Below are positions 35,487 to 47,384 of a DNA stretch of 64,000 nucleotides, in pieces. Positions within the stretch are counted from its first letter, which is position 1; each line of letters starts with the position of its first letter. The notes under the pieces are model-generated. The model made no database searches. It worked only from the letters and a program-made list of their open reading frames with translations, and was not told the origin of the DNA. The stretch is from positions 62,001-126,000 of the forward strand of contig MVDH01000006.1 in NCBI GenBank assembly GCA_003056245.1, given 5' to 3'. Origin of the DNA: Cellvibrio sp. 79 (GTDB taxonomy: Bacteria; Pseudomonadota; Gammaproteobacteria; Pseudomonadales; Cellvibrionaceae). Made by a program: the position numbers and the translations under genes.

Positions 35487-35506
35487 GGGCTTAATAAATT
35501 AAGCCC
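35487..35506 (+). repeat. REP-like palindrome, variant GCTTAAT
   Basis: GGGCTTAAT-AA-ATTAAGCCC followed by CCTAC. It starts one base after the receiver's stop codon, in the 66-base gap between convergent genes. It has the same frame as the flgE-flgF palindromes but with compensating changes in both arms. It could serve as a terminator. Confidence 0.75.
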
Positions 35507-35551
35507 CTACTATCAAGACAACTCGAACTCATAAGCTATTGGTGAATTTTT

Positions 35552-38500
35552 CTAGCCTTCCACTTCCACCATAAAATCCAGCGCCGCTTGCTGGCGAATT
35601 GCTTTGCGATGGTTGGCCATGAGTTTGGTAATTTTTTCCTGGTCGCACACTTGCCTATCCAACATCACGCGCGTTTTTAATTCACCCATAGGTTCAGCGG
35701 TTGGGCATTTGCTGAATACAAACTGGTTGGAAATTAAATCCATAAACGGGCCAGATTTGCTGCTCGGCATAATAAACAACAACTGCAAGCCCAAACTTTC
35801 CGTTAGATAATTAATTACCTCACGCGAACGGTGCTCATCCATTTTGGAGAAAGCTTCATCCACCAGTACCATGCGCAAATGGCTATTGCCTTCATTAAAA
35901 CGGAACGCTGACGTAATTGCTGCGCTACGAATAATATAAGCTGGTGTTTCCAATTGACCACCGGAACCGGTGCCGTATTGGCTGAGCGCGATTGGTGCTT
36001 TACCTTCCGGCTCTTTATAAATTTCATAGCGGCGATAATTGCGATAATCCGCAATACGGGTTAACTCGCGCAAGGCTTTTTGTTCGTCTTCATCCAGCAA
36101 CATCGTCATCAAGCGCTCGCGCACTTTTTGATGTTTGTCTTCCAGCTTCATGGTAAATAGCGTTTCATTTTCATCGCCGCCAGCAGTCGGGCTATCCATC
36201 ACAGCTTTAAAGAATTGCCAGTATTCTTTAAATTCCGGCACCCAATCCCAATCAAAACGGAAACGTTCGCGGTCGGCACCAAAGCGGTGATGCTCCAACT
36301 CTTTGTTCAGATCTTCGAGGATTTTTTTGCCATCATTAATCGCCTGGAAAATCGAGTGACACAGGTTACTCACAAATGCGTTATTAAAGCTTTCCCGCAA
36401 GGATTCAATTTCTTTATGGCGTTGCGCGAGGATATGGTTTTTATCGCGATTATAAAGTGCATCAAACTGGCGACGGATTTCGCATATCGCACGGAAATTA
36501 TTGCTACCCAGATCATCGTTATAATCCACATCAAACAAGATTGAATCGCTGCTGGCGCAAAACTGGTTGTGCATCATCGCGGCTTGCTGCAAGCGATGCA
36601 GGATTGTTTTTAATTCCGCGTTAACGCCGGCAAGTTGGTTATCGAAATATTGGCTGGAATGCTGAGTAATAGTTTCATCCGCGATGTGCAAGCGGGCTTC
36701 TGCATCAAACTCTGGCCATAGCGCGGTGATGGCTTGAACATTAGCTTCGCAGTTATCGGCAATACCCAGATTTTTATCTTGTTCTGAATCCAGCTTGTGG
36801 CATTGATTATCGGCGAGCTTTAATTCCGCGCGACAATCAATTTGCGTGTTATTCAAACGTGTGTAATTTTCATTTTGAGTTTGCAGGCGCTGATTCAAGT
36901 CCTGCAATTCCGCTTCCAGCGCTTTGGTATCACTCAGGTCAAGTTGCTGCAGCTTTGCATCAATCGCAGCGATACGGGTTTGTGCCGTGGTCATTGCTTG
37001 CAAACAGTCGGCATACGCCAGTGCTTTTAATTTATCAATGGAGATTAATAATTCTTGCGCCTCTTCCGAATGGCGACCCGCCGCTTGCCATTCAGCAACC
37101 AGATCATGGAACTCGTGGCGTTTTGCATCCAAAGCACGTTCGCGCGCGCCTTGGCCAAATACCAATTCCGATTCGGCCATATCGCAACGGAACATTGCAT
37201 AGTTACCGGAACCCATGGCGTCTTTGGTAATACCACGGCGAGTATTTTTTAATTCTTTGGCATTATCCACGCGCTGTACATTGCCATAGCTGGCCTTGAT
37301 ATAAGCTTCAGCCGTGGCGTGCGCAAAGGTCATAATTTGCGTAATGGAATTAGCCGTATTGTCTTGCAATTTATCCAGATCTTTACGTGCTTTTTCACCC
37401 TGGATTACACGGGCACTTTTCGCCTGCCCGCTCATACCGCGCACAATGGCGATTGCATCGGCTTCGTATTCCGGTTCCACAATAATGCCGAAACGCGCAG
37501 CGCCAATATAACCTTCAATCGCTGATTGCCATTCGCGGTCTTTTACATCGACATAATCACAAAGCACGCGCGCATCCGCTTTAGGGCATTGCGCATGAAT
37601 TGCATCCAGTGCCGCACGTACAAAGCCAGGATAACTAACCTGTTTTGTTTCCAGCGTTTGTATTTCACGACGCTTGCTATCAATCGATTTTTGCAAACGT
37701 TCAGCCTGGGCTTTACGCTTGTCACGCTCTTGTGCAAGCTGATCACGCAAATGCGTGTGCCCTGCATCGGCTTCAAACAAACTGGCAAAAAAAGCATTAT
37801 GATTTTTTTGTAGCTCCAGTACAGCGACGAGTTGATCATCTTGCGAGCTTTGAATCCAATCGCGGTTTAATAATTGATGAATATCCTGTACCGAACTTTC
37901 TGCACAAATCGACTTTATTAAATTGGTCAGACTGCCTTCTTTAAATGCAGGCAAATCGACACTGATAGACGTTTGGCGTAGCGCCGACGCTAATTGCTGG
38001 GCCGCATCCAGATTGGTTTGTAATTGCTGGTGTTGTTTACGCAATTCAGGAACTTGTGCCTGAATCAATTTTTCCTGCGCAATTTTTTCCTGTTCAAGTT
38101 GGTCTTTATCGCGTAATGCAGGCACGCCCAGACGTCGTGCTGTTGCCGCAAGAATTAACTGGTTGATTTCATCGCGCTGGGCTTCACACGCTGCCAGTGC
38201 TTGTTGATTGCTCGCGGAAGTTTCACGCAATAATTGTTGCTTGCGCTTTGCATCCAGATAATGACTTTGCGAATCTGAATAGCGGCGCTTGGCAACAGAA
38301 TAAAGCAATACCTGTTGTTCCAGCCAATTGCTAATAAAATTGTCCGCTAACTGCCGGCCTTGTGCCATGCGCTCGATACCCTGGCGCAATTGGCGCGCGT
38401 CAGCTTCCATGGTGTGGATGCGTTTAAGCATGGTGGAAACACTGCGAATAGCTTCACCAAGATCGCGATATTCCAGAATCTCATTAGCCACAAACTCATC

Positions 38501-39199
38501 GATACCTTTGATGGGTTTGTAAGCCATAAAACGCGAAAATGCGCGTGCCGCATTCATCGCTTCACGCTCAGAAACGGCATCTACCCTGCCACGCAGAATG
38601 CCGTAAAAGCGACAGAGGTATGATTTTTTCTTATCGTACTTTTCAACTTGTTGCTGGCCGTATTGGCGACGCAAGCCCGCATAAAGTTTATCGAGTGGTA
38701 CGACGTATTTATGGGTTTTTTCTTCTTTCAACAAATCGTTCAGTGTGAGCGATACATCGTTCAAAATAAAAAACTGGGTATCGTCAAGGCGCGCTACCTT
38801 TTGTAAAGATGCTCCCTGCCCCGTCGTTTCCAGAAATGCGCGCATACCGATCAATGCGGTAAAAGGCTCACTGTTTTCACCTTGTGTTGGATAAAACACT
38901 GCCGCCAGATAACCATCGCAACCCTGCGGACGTGAATAAGCCCCATCATCACAACCCAACACGTAAGACGCGAGCGTGCGCACCAATTTTCCACCGCGGC
39001 CGCGCTGACTGGATTCATCTTGTCCCGGGTTGAAGTGAAACAAATTGTCATGGGCAGCAGTCATGATGGTTTGAATCGCATCTGCTGCTGTGGTTTTTCC
39101 TGAACCATTACCACCAGAAAATAAATTAATGGGGCCAAACTCAAATTCCGAGTTAGGCACATTGCCCCAATTGACGTAAATGAATTTTTTTAGGTACAT
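35552..39199 (-). CDS. mksB: SMC-like ATPase MksB (JetC type)
   Basis: A large SMC-type ATPase of 1215 residues. Walker A SGGNGSGKTT lies at about 28-37, followed by a long coiled coil rich in Gln/Leu/Arg. A central hinge region is at about 520-640, and the C-terminal head has the signature SQYGTGSGGQLETPA and Walker B LVDEAFSKMDEHRS. The SbcC/MukB-like head and the gene neighbours assign it to the MksB/JetC family, the ATPase of MksBEF condensins and Wadjet. The ATG at 39199 is preferred over the TTG four codons earlier. It follows mksE by 28 bases. Confidence 0.85.
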   Translation of the reverse strand: MYLKKFIYVNWGNVPNSEFEFGPINLFSGGNGSGKTTAADAIQTIMTAAHDNLFHFNPGQDESSQRGRGGKLVRTLASYVLGCDDGAYSRPQGCDGYLAAVFYPTQGENSEPFTALIGMRAFLETTGQGASLQKVARLDDTQFFILNDVSLTLNDLLKEEKTHKYVVPLDKLYAGLRRQYGQQQVEKYDKKKSYLCRFYGILRGRVDAVSEREAMNAARAFSRFMAYKPIKGIDEFVANEILEYRDLGEAIRSVSTMLKRIHTMEADARQLRQGIERMAQGRQLADNFISNWLEQQVLLYSVAKRRYSDSQSHYLDAKRKQQLLRETSASNQQALAACEAQRDEINQLILAATARRLGVPALRDKDQLEQEKIAQEKLIQAQVPELRKQHQQLQTNLDAAQQLASALRQTSISVDLPAFKEGSLTNLIKSICAESSVQDIHQLLNRDWIQSSQDDQLVAVLELQKNHNAFFASLFEADAGHTHLRDQLAQERDKRKAQAERLQKSIDSKRREIQTLETKQVSYPGFVRAALDAIHAQCPKADARVLCDYVDVKDREWQSAIEGYIGAARFGIIVEPEYEADAIAIVRGMSGQAKSARVIQGEKARKDLDKLQDNTANSITQIMTFAHATAEAYIKASYGNVQRVDNAKELKNTRRGITKDAMGSGNYAMFRCDMAESELVFGQGARERALDAKRHEFHDLVAEWQAAGRHSEEAQELLISIDKLKALAYADCLQAMTTAQTRIAAIDAKLQQLDLSDTKALEAELQDLNQRLQTQNENYTRLNNTQIDCRAELKLADNQCHKLDSEQDKNLGIADNCEANVQAITALWPEFDAEARLHIADETITQHSSQYFDNQLAGVNAELKTILHRLQQAAMMHNQFCASSDSILFDVDYNDDLGSNNFRAICEIRRQFDALYNRDKNHILAQRHKEIESLRESFNNAFVSNLCHSIFQAINDGKKILEDLNKELEHHRFGADRERFRFDWDWVPEFKEYWQFFKAVMDSPTAGGDENETLFTMKLEDKHQKVRERLMTMLLDEDEQKALRELTRIADYRNYRRYEIYKEPEGKAPIALSQYGTGSGGQLETPAYIIRSAAITSAFRFNEGNSHLRMVLVDEAFSKMDEHRSREVINYLTESLGLQLLFIMPSSKSGPFMDLISNQFVFSKCPTAEPMGELKTRVMLDRQVCDQEKITKLMANHRKAIRQQAALDFMVEVEG

Positions 39200-39227
39200 A
39201 GCTTTACTCAAATATATACCGATTCAC

Positions 39228-39995
39228 TCAGGAATCAGCATCAGTCGCAAACAGCGAGCGATTGATATGGGGAGCAGATTTTTTTGCAGCGCGGGTTTCC
39301 GTTGAGGATTCATCGTCTGATTCCTCAGACTCTTCATCAACGAGCAATAAATTATCCGCCAAATGGTTGCGAATTTGCGCAAGCCATTCGTTGTTCACCA
39401 AATTAATAATTAACGGACGAATCTTGATCCAGCTTTCGCCGGAATCGATATCCGCTTCCGCTATAAAATGCACCAAACGTAATTGACGTAATCGTTTGAA
39501 TGCAGCGCGGCGCTCACCCAGATTTTCTGGCAGGCTGCGACGCAATAAACTTTTCATGGCGAGCGCGATTGCTTCCAGCGATAAGGTCGCACAACCTTGC
39601 TCATCAATTCCACCTTCGCGCAAGGCTTTATCGTACTCCGCACGCAGCACCAGAATTAATGCAACTTCATGTTGGTTTAAACGGTTGCGCAAACCGGCAT
39701 TAAAAGGTTCATCACTTTCATCATCCATACCCGGCAAACGTGCACCCGGTGGCAACACGCGTACAAAACGGAAATGACTGTCGTGTTGAAAGCGAATACC
39801 AATCAAGCTAAAGAAATCATCGACCAGCGGCACTATGCGCACAAAACGGTCATACAATTCTGCTTCAACCTGGCTGTCATCGCGGCAGAGAACACCATAA
39901 TCCAATAAACGCTGGATAAGCTCGCGCCAGTTATCGAGCGAAATATTGTGTTTGTCCAACTGCTCTTGCAGCGCGGAGGTTAGTGGCTCACTCAT
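39228..39995 (-). CDS. mksE: Condensin subunit MksE (DUF4194, JetB type)
   Basis: This 255-residue winged-helix subunit matches the DUF4194/MksE pattern: [39 protein letters not shown], then [20 protein letters not shown]. The acidic Ser/Asp/Glu-rich C-tail ([11 protein letters not shown]) is variable. Its start overlaps the stop of mksF by four bases (ATGA), so translation is coupled. In such complexes MksE binds the kleisin MksF and DNA. Confidence 0.82.
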   Translation of the reverse strand: MSEPLTSALQEQLDKHNISLDNWRELIQRLLDYGVLCRDDSQVEAELYDRFVRIVPLVDDFFSLIGIRFQHDSHFRFVRVLPPGARLPGMDDESDEPFNAGLRNRLNQHEVALILVLRAEYDKALREGGIDEQGCATLSLEAIALAMKSLLRRSLPENLGERRAAFKRLRQLRLVHFIAEADIDSGESWIKIRPLIINLVNNEWLAQIRNHLADNLLLVDEESEESDDESSTETRAAKKSAPHINRSLFATDADS

Positions 39996-41494
39996 GATTT
40001 TTCACCATCATCAATCAGGCTGATAACAAATTCATCGCGCTGTTTAAAATAATTGTCTTTCTGAATTAACGGTTGCCCATGCAACCATTCATCTTGCTGC
40101 TGTACCACAAAGCGATAACGAGAGGAAAGATTTGCCGCCGCACCGACTTCAACAGCGTGGGAGAGCCCAAGTAACTCTTCCATATTTTTTGCCTGCAATT
40201 CGCTGCTGCTAACACTGCCCTTTTCTGCAAGCGCAGCGTGTACAAAATCGCGGATGCTACTCGATTGCAAAATAAATGCTTTATCCAGCGCCTGCTGGAT
40301 AAATATGTTTTTCTGCGCTTCAGCATCCAGCGCTTTATCTTCATCCAGTTGCGAACGGATCAATTGAATACTGCGCGGTGCACGCAACTGGATTTGCGAT
40401 GGATCAACAAAACCGATTTGCAAGCTGGCAAGTGCTTCGCCTTGTTCAATAAATAATTGGTCTTGTTGTTCCGGCGCCAAATCAGCCAATGAACGATAAA
40501 TATCCATCAAATCATCTTGCCCACGGCTATTAATGTAGCTGAGCTGGCGAATGATAATATCGGCACGCTGGGTAAAGGTATTCAATGCACGACGTAAGGC
40601 TGGCAACATAATTTCGCACGCATTTTTCAAACGTGAATCGATTGTTTCCAGCAGGGTTTCCAGCAATGAAATGCCAGGTATGACTTTTTGTGGCAAGGCT
40701 TTGCGCAAGCGAATTTCCATCACCGCGCGCCAATCTTTGGCTGCCGTTTCCGGATCGCCTTGGCCGTATTTTCGCTTGCGGCGAATTTTAGTAATTAATT
40801 CAGAAATCTGGTCGCGATATTTTTCCACGCTATCGGCGGACAAACGTACTTCAAGATCCGGCTTGAATACGGTTTCCATAAAATCGAAAAATTCATCGCT
40901 CGCCTGCTGCACTAATTGCCGCGATTCAACTTCGCGTACCAGCTGGCGCTTGCGCTCTTCCAGTTCTGCGATGACATCGGTGAAATCGCTGATGATGCGC
41001 TCGGAATATTCATAAGCATCCAGCAGATCATTAATCTCGCCCTGTTCATAAAACGCTTGCAAACTATTGCGGGTATTGCGCGTATTGCGATTGCGGGTAC
41101 GAAATTGGCTCGCATGGTTATCCGCAAAGGGCTGGGTAAATAAACGGCCCATACGGCTGAAACCGTAGCTGCTTTGCAAGCTGGTTTCATCGACTTGCTT
41201 TTCCAGCCAACCGTTTTCAATTAAGCGGTTAATAATAAAACTGGCAAGGTCGCGTTGGGTTTTAAACCGGCCTTCGCCATCATCCGGCTCAGCATTATCT
41301 GCATCCAGGATAGGTGCGCGCGCAACCGCTTCCTTAAAAATATCGACCAATTGTTCCCGATTCATAGCATGGCCATAATCGCGCAAATCGGTGTAGAGTC
41401 GTTGGTATAAAAGACGCAGGCATTCAGCAACCAATTCACGGTATTTACCAATGAGCGGATTAAAAAAGTGCTGGCGGGAATCGCTAAAAAACAT
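39992..41494 (-). CDS. mksF: Condensin kleisin MksF (DUF5716/JetA type)
   Basis: This 500-residue protein starts [20 protein letters not shown], followed by [12 protein letters not shown], the winged-helix opening of the MksF/JetA family. The middle is a long helical region ([20 protein letters not shown]). The C-terminal part ends with a [14 protein letters not shown] tail. It is the bridging subunit between the two ATPase heads. It leads the operon mksF-mksE-mksB. No JetD-like Toprim nuclease gene is next to it. Confidence 0.78.
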   Translation of the reverse strand: MFFSDSRQHFFNPLIGKYRELVAECLRLLYQRLYTDLRDYGHAMNREQLVDIFKEAVARAPILDADNAEPDDGEGRFKTQRDLASFIINRLIENGWLEKQVDETSLQSSYGFSRMGRLFTQPFADNHASQFRTRNRNTRNTRNSLQAFYEQGEINDLLDAYEYSERIISDFTDVIAELEERKRQLVREVESRQLVQQASDEFFDFMETVFKPDLEVRLSADSVEKYRDQISELITKIRRKRKYGQGDPETAAKDWRAVMEIRLRKALPQKVIPGISLLETLLETIDSRLKNACEIMLPALRRALNTFTQRADIIIRQLSYINSRGQDDLMDIYRSLADLAPEQQDQLFIEQGEALASLQIGFVDPSQIQLRAPRSIQLIRSQLDEDKALDAEAQKNIFIQQALDKAFILQSSSIRDFVHAALAEKGSVSSSELQAKNMEELLGLSHAVEVGAAANLSSRYRFVVQQQDEWLHGQPLIQKDNYFKQRDEFVISLIDDGEKS

Positions 41495-41522
41495 CAGATA
41501 ATTTCACAGCAACGACATTGCA

Positions 41523-41888
41523 TTAAATGCAATGTCGTGCAAAAGTTTGTTGATCTTCCAAAGTCCACTCATCGGCAGGTTTTACCATTCTGGTTTCACA
41601 CCAATCTGCGCTGCCGACAATTACTTCGCGTTCATTTATAGCTGCCACGCGCGCAACTGAAGCTGCCGGGATGACATCAGCAATCGCTTCACTGGAATCA
41701 TTAACCAATGTAGCTTGCAATTGCTGCTCGGCCTGCGTAGCAATACCAGCGATTTGCTGAACCTGTTCATCTGCCAGCGCGGTCTGTTGCACCGGATAAT
41801 TAACAGTGATCAAACAGATGCAAACCACCAGCAAACTCGCAGCAAATAAACTGACCATCAATTTATTATTGCGGTAAAACGTCAACAT
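41523..41888 (-). CDS. Membrane-anchored protein with DUF3012-like domain
   Basis: This is a 121-residue protein. One membrane helix lies at about 11-30 (MVSLFAASLLVVCICLITV), then a Gln/Ala-rich periplasmic linker. The C-terminal 30 residues read VGSADWCETRMVKPADEW then FARHCI, close to the two-Cys DUF3012 pattern of small lipoproteins. Here the module is on a transmembrane anchor. No clear Shine-Dalgarno is seen. It lies between hemB and mksF on the same strand. Confidence 0.65.
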   Translation of the reverse strand: MLTFYRNNKLMVSLFAASLLVVCICLITVNYPVQQTALADEQVQQIAGIATQAEQQLQATLVNDSSEAIADVIPAASVARVAAINEREVIVGSADWCETRMVKPADEWTLEDQQTFARHCI

Positions 41889-41924
41889 AAATAACTCATA
41901 AATCCCGACTGGATATAATTCAAA

Positions 41925-42908
41925 TCAGGCAGCAAGCCAATCAGCCATTTTTTCAGCGTAATAAGTAATGATTAAATCCGCACCGGCGCGTTTAAATGCA
42001 GTCATGGTTTCCAGCACAATCGCTTTTTCATCAATGACACCGGCAGCCGCAGCGGCTTTGACCATCGCATATTCACCACTCACATGATAAACCGCTAACG
42101 GGCGTGCAGAATTAGCGCGAATGTGCGCGAGCACATCCAAATAGGCGATACCTGGTTTTACCATCAGGATATCAGCACCTTCTGCTTCATCCTGCAACGA
42201 TTCGGCAAGTGCTTCACGTGCATTTGCCGGATCCATTTGATAGGTATTGCGTGTGCCTTTAAAACTACTATCCACCGCGTCGCGGAACGGACCGTAGAAT
42301 GCAGAAGCAAATTTAGTGGAATAGGACATGATTGGAATATGGGTGAAGCCCGCAGCATCCAATGCTTCGCGAATTGCGCTGATCATTCCATCCATCATGC
42401 CTGATGGTGCAATCATATCCACACCCGCTTGCGCTGCGAGCACAACTTGCTTTTGCAAATTGGCTAGGGTTTTATCGTTGTCCACATCATGATCGTGCAC
42501 TACACCGCAATGCCCGTGAGTAGTGTATTCGCAAAAACAATTATCGCTAATCACCAGCATTTCCGGTTGTGCTTGTTTAGCAATACGAATCATACGCGCA
42601 AGTAAACCATCTTCGGTCCAGGTGTCTGAGCCGATATCGTCTTTATGGGTGGATACGCCAAATAAAATTACCGCACGTACACCTTTGCTCCAGGCACGCT
42701 GCACAATGCCGGCAAGCTGCGCTTCCGGATAGCGATAGACATCCGGCATGGATTTAATCGGCACCGGAGCATCAATACCTTCTTCAATAAAAATAGGCAG
42801 GATAAAATCACTCATGCGCACATGGGTTTCGCGCACCAATTCCCGCAGCGCTGTCGTTTTGCGTAAACGACGAAAACGAAAATCCGGAATTGTTAATGGA
42901 ATTTGCAT
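41925..42908 (-). CDS. hemB: Porphobilinogen synthase (delta-aminolevulinate dehydratase)
   Basis: HemB condenses two 5-aminolevulinate molecules to porphobilinogen in heme synthesis. The metal-site segment NCFCEYTTHGHCG shows the three-Cys zinc type. Active-site lysines are in MSYSTKFASAFYGPFRDA and ILMVKPGIAYLDV. The 327-residue length is typical. Heme demand fits the nearby complete ccm set, but the two are not in one operon. Confidence 0.97.
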   Translation of the reverse strand: MQIPLTIPDFRFRRLRKTTALRELVRETHVRMSDFILPIFIEEGIDAPVPIKSMPDVYRYPEAQLAGIVQRAWSKGVRAVILFGVSTHKDDIGSDTWTEDGLLARMIRIAKQAQPEMLVISDNCFCEYTTHGHCGVVHDHDVDNDKTLANLQKQVVLAAQAGVDMIAPSGMMDGMISAIREALDAAGFTHIPIMSYSTKFASAFYGPFRDAVDSSFKGTRNTYQMDPANAREALAESLQDEAEGADILMVKPGIAYLDVLAHIRANSARPLAVYHVSGEYAMVKAAAAAGVIDEKAIVLETMTAFKRAGADLIITYYAEKMADWLAA

Positions 42909-42949
42909 AATGTTATGCCTGTAAAAAGTAAACCATGCCGGTAAAAATA

Positions 42950-43375
42950 TTAAATACTGAGCGAGCCCTCATGGCTCCACTCGCAACGTACACGCATATC
43001 ACCCGAACCGGGCTTGTGATAACCGCTTTCCGCTTCCCAGGTAAACGTGTGCGTGCCAGATAATTCCGTTTCCAAATGCACTGTGGCTGAAACCCAATAC
43101 ATTTTGCTTAACAGCGATTCAAATTGCGCGATCCATTGATCCCACTCATATTCCACCGCTTTATACGATGCACCGAAATGCATAACTTCCGTTTGGTAAT
43201 TGTAGAAAGCTGATTCCGCTGTCGGAATCGAAAACATTTCCTGGCTCAAAAACGGCCACTCTTCTGCGCGTGGCAATGACAACATCGCATCACGATTTGC
43301 ACGAATCCGTTCTGATTCCGCCGTCGCCGGCGCTATATCCTTGATACAACCATAAACAATCGATTCTTGATCCAT
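42950..43375 (-). CDS. Conserved-looking hypothetical protein
   Basis: This is a 141-residue soluble protein with many Trp, Tyr and Glu. It starts MDQESIVYGCIKD and contains LPRAEEWPFLSQEMF, YKAVEYEWDQWIAQFESL and HLETELSGTHTFTWEAESG. I recall similar uncharacterised proteins in pseudomonads but no function. It is probably coexpressed with the transglycosylase lipoprotein, whose stop lies 16 bases upstream. Confidence 0.65.
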   Translation of the reverse strand: MDQESIVYGCIKDIAPATAESERIRANRDAMLSLPRAEEWPFLSQEMFSIPTAESAFYNYQTEVMHFGASYKAVEYEWDQWIAQFESLLSKMYWVSATVHLETELSGTHTFTWEAESGYHKPGSGDMRVRCEWSHEGSLSI

Positions 43376-43390
43376 AGCTGTTTCTCTAAT

Positions 43391-43999
43391 TTAGAAAGGC
43401 CACCACCAACTGCCTTTAAAGCGCTCTTCACAACGTTGCAATTGATTTGCATATTGCTGGGAACGAGTTTGAACTTTCTGCGCAGTATTGATTAACCAAC
43501 CTTTTTGCCGGTAAGTACCGCGATTATAACCACCATGCCCTTCGTGATAAGCGAGATATAAATTGTATCCATCCCCCAAACCAATGCGGCTACGCTTTTG
43601 GCTTTGTTTGTTGTACCAACCAATAAAATCGATGGCATCACCAAAATTATCGCGTCGGGCAAAACTACTTCCGCCCTGGTCCTGGTATTCATCCCACACT
43701 GCATTTTTTGCTTGCGGATAACCGAAGGCATCACTCTTGCGCGGCCCCGGGAAAATCCACAGAATTTTGGTTCGCGGTGTGCGGGCGTTGTGTCTAAACA
43801 TTGATTCCTGGTACATCATCGACATCATCACTGGTACGGGTGAACCCCAGCGCTTTTCTGCCTTCTTTGCATCTTTGTACCATGACGATTTCTCATCAAA
43901 AATATCGCATAGATTATTCGGATTGGACGGCGGTAACGTTGAACAACCCACCATGCCCAACAAACTGATCGCTAACAATATTTTCAGAATTGCAATCAT
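43391..43999 (-). CDS. SLT-domain lytic transglycosylase lipoprotein
   Basis: This 202-residue lipoprotein has the signal MIAILKILLAISLLGMVGC with lipobox MVGC. The catalytic Glu is in MSMMYQESMFRHNART. Later motifs AFGYPQAKNAVWDEYQ and YNLYLAYHEGHGGYNRGTY match the SLT fold. The ATG at 43999 is preferred over a start 17 codons upstream that would lie inside ligA. It likely cuts peptidoglycan from the outer-membrane face. The pairing with ligA is tight: its start falls beside the ligA stop. Confidence 0.85.
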   Translation of the reverse strand: MIAILKILLAISLLGMVGCSTLPPSNPNNLCDIFDEKSSWYKDAKKAEKRWGSPVPVMMSMMYQESMFRHNARTPRTKILWIFPGPRKSDAFGYPQAKNAVWDEYQDQGGSSFARRDNFGDAIDFIGWYNKQSQKRSRIGLGDGYNLYLAYHEGHGGYNRGTYRQKGWLINTAQKVQTRSQQYANQLQRCEERFKGSWWWPF

Positions 44000-44000
44000 A

Positions 44001-46085
<2,085 letters not shown>

Positions 46086-46159
46086 TCATGCCTTAGCTTG
46101 CGGCGCTGTTAGATCTAAATAAGTTTATGCACCTCCTTGTGCTGATATAAAAAATTTAA

Positions 46160-47359
46160 TTAATGGCGGGGCGGGCGACGGAATAAACGCATGCGCTCAA
46201 AATCGCGAATACGCTGGCGACAATGCTCCAGTGTTTGACGAGTCATCGCACTGCGCTGCTCATCTTTTAATTCACCATTCAAACCTTCAGCAATCGCTTG
46301 CGCAGTATCAACCATCAATTCAAATGACTGCATTGAATCCGCATCGATAGGTAATGTCATAAATAAACTTACACCGGGCGTTTCAAATTCATCCATTGCA
46401 TCCAGATCAAATGTCCCTGGCTTCACCATGTTCGCCATGCTGAATAACAACGCACCCTCGCCTTTTGCATCACTGTAACGATGGAAAATATCCATGCTGC
46501 CGTAACGCATTCCGCATTGCAAAATAACATCAAGTAAATCGGCACCATTCAACATTTCGCCTTTATGGGCCATTACATTAATAATTAAAACTTCTTCCGG
46601 TTCTGCCGGTTGTTTATTGGCGAGGTTTTGTTGTGATGATTGAGCATCTTGTTCAGCATCAACATCATCTTGCTCGTCGTATTCATCTTCATCATATTGG
46701 TCATTATCATAGCCGCGGTCTTCATCAGTTTCGGCGTAAACCTCAGACTCTTCTTGTAGCTCATCAGCGCGATAATCATTTTCTTCGTCGGCGTCGTAAC
46801 GCTCATCCGCATCATAATTATCACGGGCATTTTGATCGTGCTCATCGTATTGGTCATCAAGATCATCATCACGCGACGCCGAAAAACCTGGCTCGATGCG
46901 CTGATGATGATTCTGCTCGTTAATGAAAGGTTCCGCCCTGCTTTCCTCGACCGACTCCATCAACAAAGGAACAGATTCCCCGAGATTCAAACTCGTTTGT
47001 TGTGGTTCGCCACGCGATGATCTGCGCTCAACAACAGGTGCCTCATCCTCGTGATGACGCGTACGTTTTTCAATAAAAGATTTTGCTTGCGCTTTTTTCT
47101 CAATACTTGGAATCGGGATGCTAGGGTCCCGCTGCCCAATTACGCGCGCACCACCGTTAGGTAACTCACTCGTATAACTGGGAGCCTCCCCGGGAACATC
47201 ATCATTCTCATCATCAGAATGCCCTTTTAAACTCTTCTTTAACGAGCGTGACACTTTAATACTGCCGTAGCGCTCATTACGCTTACGCCTGATTCCGTCA
47301 ATTAGAATAACAAGAATCAAAATAGTACCTATGATGATGAACCAATCTTTCACATTCAT
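46160..47359 (-). CDS. zipA: Cell division protein ZipA
   Basis: ZipA anchors FtsZ to the inner membrane. The ATG at 47359 gives MNVKDWFIIIGTILILVILI, the N-terminal membrane helix, followed by a basic segment (RRKRNERYGSIKVSRSLKK). The C-terminal FtsZ-binding domain starts near IINVMAHKGEMLNGADLLD and ends RQTLEHCRQRIRDF. The linker of about 170 residues is strongly acidic with many Asp/Glu/Tyr, not the usual Pro/Gln-rich one. A longer frame with 20 extra residues overlaps smc and is less likely. Confidence 0.93.
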   Translation of the reverse strand: MNVKDWFIIIGTILILVILIDGIRRKRNERYGSIKVSRSLKKSLKGHSDDENDDVPGEAPSYTSELPNGGARVIGQRDPSIPIPSIEKKAQAKSFIEKRTRHHEDEAPVVERRSSRGEPQQTSLNLGESVPLLMESVEESRAEPFINEQNHHQRIEPGFSASRDDDLDDQYDEHDQNARDNYDADERYDADEENDYRADELQEESEVYAETDEDRGYDNDQYDEDEYDEQDDVDAEQDAQSSQQNLANKQPAEPEEVLIINVMAHKGEMLNGADLLDVILQCGMRYGSMDIFHRYSDAKGEGALLFSMANMVKPGTFDLDAMDEFETPGVSLFMTLPIDADSMQSFELMVDTAQAIAEGLNGELKDEQRSAMTRQTLEHCRQRIRDFERMRLFRRPPRH

Positions 47360-47384
47360 AAGCTGATCCGTAATAGTTTCAATA

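Noticed and set aside
35552-41494. A complete Wadjet defence system
   Set aside because: The JetD nuclease is missing from the neighbourhood, so only MksBEF/JetABC is claimed.
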